Assembly (NCBI GenBank): GCA_009773635.1
Contig: WSYC01000010.1
Location: forward strand, 1-64,000
Direction of reading: 5' to 3'
Source: Beijerinckiaceae bacterium
GTDB lineage: Bacteria > Pseudomonadota > Alphaproteobacteria > Rhizobiales > Beijerinckiaceae
DNA: 64,000 nt
Position numbers and translations under genes: made by a program. Shown in pieces: positions 44,281-52,774 of this stretch. Below the pieces are notes generated by a model that saw nothing but the letters and a program-made list of their open reading frames with translations, had not been told where the DNA came from and did no database searches. The first letter of the stretch is position 1; each line of letters starts with the position of its first letter.

Positions 44281-45060
44281 CTACAAGGCGCCGAAACTCT
44301 GCACCAGCGAGCCTGTCACCAGCCGCCAGCCATCAACCAGCACGAAAAAAATCAGCTTGAAGGGTAGCGACACCGTAATCGGGGGCACCATCATCATGCC
44401 CATCGAGATCAGGATCGACGACACCACCAGATCGATGATCAGGAACGGCATGAACAGCAGGAAGCCGATCTCGAAGGCCCGCCGCATTTCCGAAATCATG
44501 AACGCCGGAATGAGGCTTGTCAGTGGCGTCACGTCCGGCGTCGCCGGGCGCGGTTGACGCGACAGATCGAGAAACAGTTCGAGATCCGCCGGGCGCACGT
44601 GCCTGAGCATGAACACGCGGAACGGCTGCGCCGCGCGCTCGAACGCCTCGACCTCGCGGATTTCACCGGCGATCAGCGGCTTGACGCCGGTCTCGTAGGC
44701 GATCTGGAACGTCGGCGCCATGATGAAGGCGGTGAGGAACAGCGCGAGGCCGGTGATCACCGTATTCGGCGGCGCGGTCTGCGTGCCGATGGCGGATCGC
44801 AGCAGCGAGAGCACGATGACGATCCGGGCGAAGGACGTCACCATCACCAGGATCGACGGCGCGAGCGAGAGCACGGTGAGCAGCGCCACCATCTGCAACG
44901 CGCGCTCGGTCAGGCCGGTGCCTTGCCCGAAATTGATCGAGATATCCTGTGCCGAGGCTGCCGTCAGGAACAGCAGGCCAAACACGCCGGGGAGTGCCGA
45001 CCACAGCGCGAGACGTCGGAAAGAGTAGCCGGGCCTGCGCGGTGCCGGCGACGGTGTCAT
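44281..45060 (-). CDS. fliP: Flagellar type III export gate protein FliP
   Basis: This 259-residue membrane protein has a cleavable signal (LWSALPGVFGLLFLTAASAQ), then VLSLAPSILVMVTSFARIVIVLSLLRSAIGTQTAPPNTVITGLALFLTAFIMAP and AFMISEMRRAFEIGFLLFMPFLIIDLVVSSILISMGMMMVPP, which are diagnostic. It forms the export gate with FliQ and FliR, encoded 3-4 kb away on the other strand. It overlaps fliO in an ATGA. Confidence 0.95.
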   Translation of the reverse strand: MTPSPAPRRPGYSFRRLALWSALPGVFGLLFLTAASAQDISINFGQGTGLTERALQMVALLTVLSLAPSILVMVTSFARIVIVLSLLRSAIGTQTAPPNTVITGLALFLTAFIMAPTFQIAYETGVKPLIAGEIREVEAFERAAQPFRVFMLRHVRPADLELFLDLSRQPRPATPDVTPLTSLIPAFMISEMRRAFEIGFLLFMPFLIIDLVVSSILISMGMMMVPPITVSLPFKLIFFVLVDGWRLVTGSLVQSFGAL

Positions 45061-46208
45061 GACGCGCCCGGTGGCTTGGGTTGCCCGGGGCGACCGAGCA
45101 GGCGCGCCATTTCTTCCTCGAGAAGGTCCATTTCGAGATCCGCGCCCTGCGGCTTCGCGGGTGTCGATGGCGCGGGCGCTACGGGGGCCTGCGCTGGCGG
45201 CTTGGCCGGCACGGGCTCCCGGGCCTTGTTTGGCTCGGGCGGCAGGTCTGGCGCAGGGGGAGGCGCAAGAGGAGCGGAAGGAGGGGCCGGCGTTGCCGGG
45301 GCCGGCGGCATCGGTGCCGAATTCATTGTCGCGGGGACTGGCGGAATTGGTTTGTTGAAGGGCGGACGCAGCGAGCCCGACAATGGCTTCTGCAGCACCT
45401 CGTTGAGGCGGCGCGCCATTTCGCTGACCGGTTCGGTCCGGGGCGGGGAAGCAGGCTGCGGCGCGGCGGCGGGAGCCGCAGGGGCAGGGGCAGGGGAAAA
45501 GGGAGGAACTGGCATTGGAGCCGGGGCAGCAAGAGGCGGGCGCGCAGGGGGCGGCGATGGTTGCTGCGGTGTCGGAACCGGAGCCGCCGGTGGCACAGCA
45601 GCCCGCTGCTGCGTTGCCTGCTGGCGCTGTGCTGTCTGCATGGCAACAAGGGCGCGTTCGAAATCATCATCCATCCGTGCCCCGGCGGGGGGCACCGGCT
45701 TCGCTGCCTGGGTGGGAGGAGACACAGGGCGAGGAGAGGGGGCTGCCATGGTCACCTGTGGGGCAGCGATCGGAGCCTGGGGAGGAACAGCCGTTCCGTC
45801 ATTTCTGGGCACATCATTGACCATCGCGACCTCGGCCGCGAGCGCATCACCCTCGGGCACGTTTCGTCCGGTGCGGTCGCGGATGTTGCGTTCCCCACGC
45901 ACGATGGCAGATTCCACGAGCACGTCATTGGGGCCGCCGATCAGCAGCAGATGCTCGACGTTGTCGCGCCGGATGATGACGAGCTTGCGCCCTTCCCGGT
46001 CGAGCGTGAAAGCATCGGTGATGGCGAGGCGCTGCGGCCTGCCGCCACGTCCCGCGCTCCCGCTCATGTTCAGGGCTGGCCTGAGGGTGCGCACCAGCCA
46101 GACCGCGAGTGCCACCACAATGACGAGGAGCAAGATCGAAAGGCCGACCCACACCACCATCGAGGTGGCTTGTTCTCCAAGGCCCAACTTCCCGAGCAAG
46201 TTTTGCAT
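45057..46208 (-). CDS. fliO: FliO-like export protein with a long proline-rich tail
   Basis: The 383-residue protein begins at ATG 46208 (GGGAGTTGGA upstream). It has one membrane helix (MVVWVGLSILLLVIVVALAVWLVRTLRP, about residues 17-44) and a FliO-like domain: RLAITDAFTLDREGRKLVIIRRDNVEHLLLIGGPNDVLVESAIV. After about residue 130 it is a Pro/Ala-rich low-complexity region of some 220 residues, ending in an acidic helix (LEMDLLEEEMARLLGRPGQ). FliO assists FliP assembly, and the ATGA overlap with fliP agrees. The tail is much longer than in enteric FliO. Confidence 0.85.
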   Translation of the reverse strand: MQNLLGKLGLGEQATSMVVWVGLSILLLVIVVALAVWLVRTLRPALNMSGSAGRGGRPQRLAITDAFTLDREGRKLVIIRRDNVEHLLLIGGPNDVLVESAIVRGERNIRDRTGRNVPEGDALAAEVAMVNDVPRNDGTAVPPQAPIAAPQVTMAAPSPRPVSPPTQAAKPVPPAGARMDDDFERALVAMQTAQRQQATQQRAAVPPAAPVPTPQQPSPPPARPPLAAPAPMPVPPFSPAPAPAAPAAAPQPASPPRTEPVSEMARRLNEVLQKPLSGSLRPPFNKPIPPVPATMNSAPMPPAPATPAPPSAPLAPPPAPDLPPEPNKAREPVPAKPPAQAPVAPAPSTPAKPQGADLEMDLLEEEMARLLGRPGQPKPPGAS

Positions 46209-46564
46209 TCCAACTCCCACAACCGTCCGCGATCATGCATTCCAGAGCACTGCCCGCCCGGAATTTACGCTCGCTCTTGTTCCGCTCTAGCGTTGCAGCT
46301 GGGTTGAGTAAACCATCGCAACGCCGTTACCGGGCGGATATCCCAACCGAATCCCGTTTTTCTCCCCGAACGGGACGGTCTTGGTAGCACGACTGCCCCT
46401 TAATAGCGGCAAAAAGGTTAATCACGGTTAACCTTGATGCCGTCACGCCTTTTTTCTCGCGCAGAATGGGACAGAATTCCAGCACTCTTAACGCGTTCTT
46501 AACCATGAATGCGGCAATATTTGCCCAAGCAGAGGCCTGAAGGGCCGATTTTGCCGAGGTGTTA
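46209..46564. promoter_or_regulatory. Divergent flagellar promoter region between fliO and flgB with CtrA boxes
   Basis: A full CtrA consensus, TTAA-CGCGTTC-TTAAC, lies at 46488-46503, about 60 bp before flgB. Further TTAA boxes occur at 46400, 46418 and 46428; the last two are separated by six rather than seven bases. GGCAA-TAT-TTGCC (46513-46525) follows the full box. No gene is seen in these 356 bp. CtrA is phosphorylated through CckA, whose gene is 3.6 kb downstream, so cell-cycle control of this flagellar operon is likely. Confidence 0.65.
46488..46503 (+). promoter_or_regulatory. CtrA binding box upstream of flgB
   Basis: TTAACGCGTTCTTAAC matches the TTAA-N7-TTAAC consensus exactly. 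The second half extends to TTAACCAT, the rhizobial half-site form. Confidence 0.7.
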
Positions 46565-46990
46565 ATGATTCACGATCTCACCACCATGTCCGCGCTGAAA
46601 GAGCGCATGCGCTTTCTCCAGACGCGCCAGAAACTGCTGTCGCAGAACATTGCGAACGCAGATACCCCCGGCTATCGCCCGAAGGACATCAAGCAACTCG
46701 GCGTTGACCCGGCCTCGCGGGGCAGCGATGCGGCCCGCCGGATGGCTCCGGTCCACGGCCGGCAGACCGGCATCTCGGTCACGAACCCGATGCATATTTC
46801 TGCTGGCGGCGCCGGTGTCGCCACCGAGGATCGCGGCGCAACCTACGAAACCCGCCCCTCCGGCAATGCGGTCGATCTCGAGAATGAAATGCTCAAGGTC
46901 AGCCAGAACCAGATCGATTTCCAGACGGCGGCAAACATCTATCAGCGCGGGCTGTCCACGCTGAAAATCGCGCTCGGGCGCAAGGCATAA
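46565..46990 (+). CDS. flgB: Flagellar proximal rod protein FlgB
   Basis: The 141-residue rod protein has ALKERMRFLQTRQKLLSQNIANADTPGYRPKDI at the N-terminus and a C-terminal VDLENEMLKVSQNQIDFQTAANIYQRGLSTLKIALGR. ATG 46565 lies five bases after GAGGTG; GTG 46559 is the alternative. It heads flgB-flgC-fliE-fliQ-fliR-flhB. Confidence 0.94.
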   Translation: MIHDLTTMSALKERMRFLQTRQKLLSQNIANADTPGYRPKDIKQLGVDPASRGSDAARRMAPVHGRQTGISVTNPMHISAGGAGVATEDRGATYETRPSGNAVDLENEMLKVSQNQIDFQTAANIYQRGLSTLKIALGRKA

Positions 46991-47002
46991 GGGGCCGGTA
47001 TC

Positions 47003-47413
47003 ATGGACTTTTTCAAATCCATTGCTGTTGCGGCCTCCGGTCTTCGCGCGCAAGCCGGGCGGATGCGGGTCATCTCCGAGAATATCGCCAACGCCGACAC
47101 CACGGCGACGAAAAAGGGCGATGCTCCCTATCGCCGCAAGGTCGTGACGTTCCAGAAAAGCCTTGATCAGGAACTGGGTGTGAACACGGTTCAGCTCGGC
47201 CGGATCAAGCGCGACAGGAGCGACTTCAAAAGCCAGTACGAGCCCGGCCATCCCATGGCCGATGCGCGTGGCTTCATCCAGAAGCCGAATGTCGACCAGA
47301 TGATCGAAAATCTCGATATGCGTGAGGCCCAGCGTTCCTACGAAGCCAATCTCAACGTCATCACCACCACGCGCCGCATGCTGGCGCGCACCCTCGATAT
47401 CCTGCGCGCCTGA
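47003..47413 (+). CDS. flgC: Flagellar proximal rod protein FlgC
   Basis: The 136-residue protein shows FFKSIAVAASGLRAQAGRMRVISENIANADTTATKKGDAPYRRKVVTFQ and the C-terminal NVDQMIENLDMREAQRSYEANLNVITTTRRMLARTLDILRA, the FlgC pattern. It polymerises with FlgB, FlgF and FliE to form the proximal rod. It starts 12 bp after flgB. Confidence 0.95.
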   Translation: MDFFKSIAVAASGLRAQAGRMRVISENIANADTTATKKGDAPYRRKVVTFQKSLDQELGVNTVQLGRIKRDRSDFKSQYEPGHPMADARGFIQKPNVDQMIENLDMREAQRSYEANLNVITTTRRMLARTLDILRA

Positions 47414-47454
47414 TTTCAGCGCGAATTTTTCTCGAATCATTTATGGAGAATGCC

Positions 47455-47778
47455 ATGAAGACGTTCCTTAACCCGGGCCAGGCCGCAAGCGCCTACGCTC
47501 TCACACAGAAAATGAGCTCCAACCCTGCTGCCGCGATCGCCAAGCAGGGCGAAGGCGGCAACAGCTTTGCCGATGTGCTCGAAGCGACCGTTGGCCGCGC
47601 CCACGACGCCGGCAAGCGCGCCGACGGCATGGCGATGCGCACCGCAACCGGCCAGCCGACCGATCTCGTCGAGGTTGTCACGGCTGTTGCCGAGAGCGAG
47701 GCGGCGCTGGAATCGCTGGTCGCGGTCCGGGACCGTGTGGTTGCGGCGTATGAGGAAATCATGCGGATGCCGATCTAG
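47455..47778 (+). CDS. fliE: Flagellar MS-ring/rod adaptor FliE
   Basis: The 107-residue protein contains the FliE core NSFADVLEATVGRAHDAGKRADGMAMRTATGQPTDLVEVVTAVAESEAALESLVAVRDRVVAAYEEIMRMPI. ATG 47455 has GGAGAATGCC upstream; ATG 47443 lies before that site and is unlikely. It joins the export gate and MS ring to the rod. Confidence 0.93.
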   Translation: MKTFLNPGQAASAYALTQKMSSNPAAAIAKQGEGGNSFADVLEATVGRAHDAGKRADGMAMRTATGQPTDLVEVVTAVAESEAALESLVAVRDRVVAAYEEIMRMPI

Positions 47779-47827
47779 AGCATTTTCAAGCGAAGTGGTT
47801 TCCGGTTCGCGTGAAGAAAATGTGATC
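47779..47827. repeat. Dispersed intergenic palindromic repeat, copy 3
   Basis: AGCATTTTCAAGCGAAGTGG, then TTTCCGGTTCGCGTGAAG and AAAATGTGA, follows the fliE stop directly. It is more degraded at the right end than copies 1 and 2. It lies inside the flgB-to-flhB transcription unit. Confidence 0.7.
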
Positions 47828-47892
47828 AACTGAAAAACAGAGCCTACATGGCGATTGCGCCGAATATGCTCTGATGCAGAGGGTCTGATCCC

Positions 47893-48159
47893 ATGAATGG
47901 CGCCGAGCTGATCGATCTGGCCCGTGAAGGCATCATCACCTTTTTCAAGGTGGGGATGCCGGTCATGATCATTGGCCTGCTCGTCGGCGTGGTCATTTCC
48001 CTGTTTCAGGCCCTGACGCAGATCCAGGAGCAGACGCTCGTCTATGTGCCGAAGGTTGCAGCCATTTTTGGCTCCCTTCTGCTGCTGCTGCCGTTCATGT
48101 CCGATGCCATGGCGGTCTATATGGCCCGCATTGCCGCACGCATCGCCGCCGGAAACTGA
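47893..48159 (+). CDS. fliQ: Flagellar type III export gate protein FliQ
   Basis: The 88-residue protein has two membrane helices, LAREGIITFFKVGMPVMIIGLLVGVVISLFQALTQIQEQTLVYVPKVAAIFGSLLLLLPFMSDAMAVYMARIAARI, including the family's QALTQIQEQTL loop. It is the smallest gate subunit. Confidence 0.95.
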   Translation: MNGAELIDLAREGIITFFKVGMPVMIIGLLVGVVISLFQALTQIQEQTLVYVPKVAAIFGSLLLLLPFMSDAMAVYMARIAARIAAGN

Positions 48160-48233
48160 CGAAGTCCCGGCTGCTGCGCGTCTTGAGCGCATATAACCAT
48201 CGTAAAATTCGCCGAATCATCCGATGATTTGGC

Positions 48234-49007
48234 ATGAATGTCAGCATCCTCCCGGAATTTGCGATCGCGTTCGCCCTCGTTTTCGCGCGGGTGGGGACGA
48301 TGATGATGATGCTGCCCGGCCTTTCCGAGCGTTCGACGCCGGGGCGTATCCGGCTCGGGCTTGCGGTGATGGTCACGCTGATCACCCTGCCGATCGTCCG
48401 GGCGGGAATGCCGGCATCGCTGGCCAACCTTCCGGCGGTTGTCACCCTGCTGATCAGCGAACTCCTGATCGGCTTCACGTTCGGACTTGCCGGGCGCTTC
48501 ATCACCTCCAGCCTGCAGACCGCCGGCGTGCTGATCTCGCAGCAGATGGGGCTTTCCTTTTCGATGATGTTTGACCCGACCCATGCCGATCAGGGGCAAT
48601 CCGCGATCATCTCCAGCTTTTTCGCCCTGCTTGGCATTTCTCTCGTGCTGGCTGCGAACCTGCACCATGTCGCGCTTATGGGGATTGTGGACAGCTATCG
48701 CAGCTTTGCACCCGGGGAAGTTCCGGCAGCCGGAGATGCGACGCAGCTCGCGATTTCCGTAGCGCATTCGGCGTTCAACGTCGGAATCCAGCTTTCGGCG
48801 CCGTTCCTGGTGTTCGGTCTTGTGTTCAACGTCGGCCTCGGCATCCTCTCGCGCATGATGCCGCAGTTGCAGATCTTCTTCATCGCCATGCCGGCGGCGA
48901 TCCTGATCGGCACCATTATCCTCATTCTCGTGCTGGCGTTGATGATGGATGGTTTTGTCCAGCACGTCGCGGCGGTTTTCAGCGAACTCTTCCCGGGATC
49001 GAGGTAG
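48234..49007 (+). CDS. fliR: Flagellar type III export gate protein FliR
   Basis: The 257-residue membrane protein shows the FliR sequence ALVFARVGTMMMMLPGLSERSTPGRIRLGLAVMVTLITLPI, the central FTFGLAGRFITSSLQTAGVLISQQMGLSFSMMFDPTHADQG, and a late PQLQIFFIAMPAAILIGTIILILVLALMM. It lies between fliQ and flhB, with flhB starting 3 bp after its stop. Confidence 0.95.
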   Translation: MNVSILPEFAIAFALVFARVGTMMMMLPGLSERSTPGRIRLGLAVMVTLITLPIVRAGMPASLANLPAVVTLLISELLIGFTFGLAGRFITSSLQTAGVLISQQMGLSFSMMFDPTHADQGQSAIISSFFALLGISLVLAANLHHVALMGIVDSYRSFAPGEVPAAGDATQLAISVAHSAFNVGIQLSAPFLVFGLVFNVGLGILSRMMPQLQIFFIAMPAAILIGTIILILVLALMMDGFVQHVAAVFSELFPGSR

Positions 49008-49010
49008 GAC

Positions 49011-50078
49011 ATGGCCGAAGATACCGATCAGGAAGACAAAACCGAAGACCCCTCCGACCGCCGGATCGAGCAGGCGATCGAGCGCGGCGATGTGCCCAAA
49101 AGCATGGAGGTCGCGACTTTCTTTGCCCTGGGCGCCGGCACATTGGCGCTGATGATTTCAGGCTCGGTCGGGCTCGGTGATTTCATCGGCGGCATGCGCG
49201 CCTTCATGGGCAACGCGCACCAGGTTTCCATCGACAGCAACGGGCTGATGGGGATCGCGCAGTTCTCCGCGAGCAAGTTCTTCATCATCGTCGGCATCCC
49301 CTTCCTGTTCGCGGTGGTGGCGGGGATTGTTTCCGGGCTGGTCATGCATCGGCCGCTCTGGACCTTCGAGCCGATGATCCCGAAATTGAACCGGATTTCC
49401 CCGATGTCCGGGTTCAAACGTATCTTCGGCAAGGAAGCCTTCGTGCAATTTGGCAAGAGCCTTGCCAAATTCACGATCGTGACGGTCATTATTCTCGCCG
49501 TTCTCTGGCCGGAGCGGGCGCGGCTCGACCAGCTTGTGCGACTTGATCCGATCAAGATGCTGGATGTGAGCTGGGTGCTGTCGCTCAAGCTGCTCGGCGG
49601 TGTTCTGGCGGTCTTTGCCTTCGTGGCTGCCGCTGATGTCCTTTATCAGCGCTTTTCGTGGCGTCAGAAACTGAAGATGACGCGCGAGGAGATGAAACAG
49701 GAATTCAAGGAGATGGAGGGCAGCCCGGAGATCAAGGCCCGCATCCGCAAGCTCCGGATGGAAATGCTGCGGCAACGGATGATGGCGCAGGTGCCCAAAT
49801 CATCGGTCGTGATCACCAACCCGACACACTATTCCGTGGCGCTTCGCTATGAGGCCGGCATGAACGCGCCGGTGCTGCTTGCCAAGGGCATTGATTCGCT
49901 CGCCATGCGTATTCGCGAAGTCGCCACGAAGCACGAGATTCCGCTGGTCGAGAACGTGGCGCTGGCGCGGGCGCTGCACGCGAATGTGGAAATCGATCAG
50001 GAAATCCCCGAAGAACACTATAAAGCGGTTGCGGAGGTCATCGGATACGTGATGCGCTTGAGGCGACAGGGTTTCTGA
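49011..50078 (+). CDS. flhB: Flagellar export switch protein FlhB
   Basis: The 355-residue protein has four membrane helices and a cytoplasmic domain with the self-cleavage site NPTH (Asn270-Pro271), seen in PKSSVVITNPTHYSVALRYE. DKTEDPSDRRIEQAIERGDVPKSMEVATFFALGAGT is its conserved N-terminal part and AMRIREVATKHEIPLVENVALARALHANVEIDQEIPEEHYKAVAEVI the end. It changes export from rod/hook to filament substrates. Confidence 0.96.
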   Translation: MAEDTDQEDKTEDPSDRRIEQAIERGDVPKSMEVATFFALGAGTLALMISGSVGLGDFIGGMRAFMGNAHQVSIDSNGLMGIAQFSASKFFIIVGIPFLFAVVAGIVSGLVMHRPLWTFEPMIPKLNRISPMSGFKRIFGKEAFVQFGKSLAKFTIVTVIILAVLWPERARLDQLVRLDPIKMLDVSWVLSLKLLGGVLAVFAFVAAADVLYQRFSWRQKLKMTREEMKQEFKEMEGSPEIKARIRKLRMEMLRQRMMAQVPKSSVVITNPTHYSVALRYEAGMNAPVLLAKGIDSLAMRIREVATKHEIPLVENVALARALHANVEIDQEIPEEHYKAVAEVIGYVMRLRRQGF

Positions 50079-50161
50079 GACAGAACAGAAAGGTCGGGCG
50101 CAAGTCCGGCTGTGATTGGCGGGCGCGTGCTTGTGCGGGGCCGGGGCGGGGTGGAGTAGCG

Positions 50162-52765
50162 ATGCTGAAGGAGACGCCAGTCGGCGCACCAATCGACCGG
50201 AGCCAGCGGCACGGAAGCCCGGTGTTGCTGCTGCTGATCACGCTGGTGATCGTCACCGCCGTGGTCGCGATGATCTACCTCGACGAGAGCCAGCACGCGA
50301 TGTTCCTGACGCTGTTTCTGGCGGCTTTTGCTGCGCTCGGCGTTCTTGCCGCCTTTCTTTATGCCATCGGCATTCTCCAACTCGCCGGGCGCGCGGCGCG
50401 CAACGACATCACGAAATCCATCGTCGACAGCGCCAATGATGGGCACCTTGTCATCGACCGGGAAGGCAAGGTGCTTTACGCCAACGCCGCCTATCAGGCG
50501 CTGTGCGGTGGCATGCCGGGTCGGGTGGCCAGCATTCGTCCGGTCGAGCGGCTGTTTTCCGGCTCGCCCGAAGTAAGCGAGGCAACCTATCGTCTCGCGC
50601 AGGCCGCGCGTGAAGGGCGGCGGGCGACAGAAACCATGCGTCTGGTGCCGGCGCTGGCAGGCGGAGCCTCGTTTGCGTGGTATCGCGTCCGCGTGCGCCC
50701 GCTGGAGCGCAGCAATGGCACAGTCCAATACTGGACTGTCAGCGACATCACCCGTGAGCGTGAGCGTAACGAGAACGAGTTCCAGGAACTCCAGCAGGCG
50801 ATTTCCTATCTCGACAACGCCCCGGCGGGTTTCTTCTCGGCGCGGCCGGATGGGCGCCTCGCCTATGTCAACGCCACGCTGGCGGATTGGCTCGACCTCG
50901 ACATCGCCGAAATCGCTGACCAGAAGCTGGAACTGAAGGATATTGTTTCGGGGGGCGGCGCGGCGCTGGTGGCGGCAGTGCAGGGCATGCCCGGTGGCCT
51001 CAAGACCGAGACGATCGACCTCGATCTCAAGCGCAAGAACGGCCAGACGCTGCCGGTGCGCCTCGTGCATCGCGTCGCCTTTGCGGCGGATGGCACGGCG
51101 GGGGTGTCGCGCACGCTCGTGCTCAACCGCAGCCACGGGCAGGGCGCGGATGCTTCCGAGGGCCTGCGTGCGGCGGAGGTGCGTTTTGCCCGCTTCTTCA
51201 ACAATTCACCGCTGGCGATCGCGACCCTGAACCGCGATGGCGGCATCGAAACCTCGAATGCGCGCTTTGCGAGCTTGCTCCCCTCTACAGGATCGAGCGA
51301 GCCGCGCAGCCTGTTTGCGCTGGTGGCTGCAGCGGACCGGATCAAGGTTGATACCGCCTTTCGCATGGCGCTGGCGGGGCGTGGCGAGATTGACCCGGTC
51401 GATGCTGCGCTCGAGACCGAGACCGCGCCGGGTGCGCGCGAGGGGGATGGCGCCAGGAGCGCGCGGTTCTTCTTCGTGCCGGCGGAGGCGCGTGAAACCG
51501 ATGCCGAGGCCGCGCTCGTCTACCTCATCGAGACGACCGAGGAGAAGAAGCTGCAGGAGCAGTTCTTCCAGTCGATGAAGATGAACGCCATCGGCCAGCT
51601 CGCCGGCGGTGTGGCGCATGATTTCAACAACCACCTGCAGGCGATTGTCGGCTTCGCGGACCTCCTGATCGGTAACTATCGGGCGTCCGATCCGCGCTAT
51701 CAGGACGTGATGCAAATCAAGAATTCCGCCAACCGGGCCAAAAGCCTCGTGCGGCAGTTGCTCGCCTTCTCGCGCCAGCAGACGCTGCTGCCGGAAGCCA
51801 TCGACCTTGGCGAGCAACTCTCGGATCTCACCAACCTCCTGAAGCGCTCCATCGGCCCGAATGTCGAACTCGACGTGCGCCACGGCCGCGATCTCTGGCC
51901 GATCCACGCTGATCCCGCCTCGTTCGACAACATGATCATCAACCTCGCCGTCAACGCGCGCGATGCGATGCCGGACAGCGGCAAGCTCACCATCCGCACC
52001 GCCAATATCCGGCCGGTTGAATGCGCAGCATTCGACGTCGAGGGCATGCCGGAGGCGGAATATGTGCTGGTCGAGGTCGATGACACCGGCACCGGCATGA
52101 GCCCGGAAGTGAAGAAGAAGATCTTCGAGCCCTTCTTCACCACCAAGGATGTCGGGCGCGGCACCGGCCTCGGGCTGTCGTCGGTCTACGGGTTCGTCAC
52201 GCAGTCGAACGGCTTCATCGGCTGTGAGTCAGAGGTCGGCAAGGGCACGACCTTCCGCATTTTCCTGCCGCGCTACGAGGTGCCGGCCGTCGAGCAGCCG
52301 ACCCCAGTCGCGCCGGCGAGCGAGGGGGGGGGCGCCATTGAACCGCCGCCTTCCGTCTCGACGGCCGCTGATGCCCCACCGCCGATGGCTGATCACACCG
52401 GCAAGGGCACCATCCTGCTGGTGGAGGACGAGGACGCCGTGCGAAATTTTGGCGCGCGGGCGCTGCGTTCACGCGGCTACACCGTGATCGAGGCGCAATC
52501 GGGTGTCGATGCACTCGAACAGGTCGGTGACCGGATCGACGAGATCGATCTTGTGGTCTCGGATGTCGTGATGCCGGAGATGGACGGGCCAACGCTGCTG
52601 AAGGAGCTCCGCGCCCGCAACCCGGACCTCAAGGTGATCTTCGTCTCTGGCTATGCCGAGGAAGCCTTCCGCAAGAACCTGCCGGAAGGCCAGCAGTTCG
52701 ACTTCCTGCCCAAGCCCTTCGGCCTCAAGCAGTTGGTCGAGATGGTCAAGAACGTCAAGGGCTGA
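50162..52765 (+). CDS. cckA: Cell-cycle hybrid histidine kinase CckA
   Basis: The 867-residue kinase has two N-terminal membrane helices (about residues 20-40 and 50-72), PAS domains (SIVDSANDGHLVIDREGKVLYANAAYQALCGG and two more), a DHp domain with GGVAHDFNNHLQAIVGFADLL (His486), a catalytic domain with NLAVNARDAMPDSGKL and FEPFFTTKDVGRGTGLGLSSVYGFVTQSNG, and a receiver with IDLVVSDVVMPEMDG (Asp801). HDFNNHLQAI together with this architecture is characteristic of CckA, which feeds phosphate to CtrA through ChpT. Its place behind flhB, near a CtrA box, is apt. Confidence 0.93.
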   Translation: MLKETPVGAPIDRSQRHGSPVLLLLITLVIVTAVVAMIYLDESQHAMFLTLFLAAFAALGVLAAFLYAIGILQLAGRAARNDITKSIVDSANDGHLVIDREGKVLYANAAYQALCGGMPGRVASIRPVERLFSGSPEVSEATYRLAQAAREGRRATETMRLVPALAGGASFAWYRVRVRPLERSNGTVQYWTVSDITRERERNENEFQELQQAISYLDNAPAGFFSARPDGRLAYVNATLADWLDLDIAEIADQKLELKDIVSGGGAALVAAVQGMPGGLKTETIDLDLKRKNGQTLPVRLVHRVAFAADGTAGVSRTLVLNRSHGQGADASEGLRAAEVRFARFFNNSPLAIATLNRDGGIETSNARFASLLPSTGSSEPRSLFALVAAADRIKVDTAFRMALAGRGEIDPVDAALETETAPGAREGDGARSARFFFVPAEARETDAEAALVYLIETTEEKKLQEQFFQSMKMNAIGQLAGGVAHDFNNHLQAIVGFADLLIGNYRASDPRYQDVMQIKNSANRAKSLVRQLLAFSRQQTLLPEAIDLGEQLSDLTNLLKRSIGPNVELDVRHGRDLWPIHADPASFDNMIINLAVNARDAMPDSGKLTIRTANIRPVECAAFDVEGMPEAEYVLVEVDDTGTGMSPEVKKKIFEPFFTTKDVGRGTGLGLSSVYGFVTQSNGFIGCESEVGKGTTFRIFLPRYEVPAVEQPTPVAPASEGGGAIEPPPSVSTAADAPPPMADHTGKGTILLVEDEDAVRNFGARALRSRGYTVIEAQSGVDALEQVGDRIDEIDLVVSDVVMPEMDGPTLLKELRARNPDLKVIFVSGYAEEAFRKNLPEGQQFDFLPKPFGLKQLVEMVKNVKG

Positions 52766-52774
52766 GGGGAAGCT

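Noticed and set aside
44554-46290. A 578-codon plus-strand Gly/Arg-rich frame opposite fliP and fliO
   Set aside because: It is the complement of the Pro/Ala-rich FliO tail; fliP and fliO on the minus strand are well supported.
46418-46432. TTAATCACGGTTAAC as a second full CtrA site before flgB
   Set aside because: The two TTAA halves are six rather than seven bases apart; counted only as half-sites.
46513-46525. GGCAATATTTGCC as a sigma-54 promoter of flgB
   Set aside because: The distance between GG and GC is 10 rather than 12 bases; it is better viewed as an inverted repeat.
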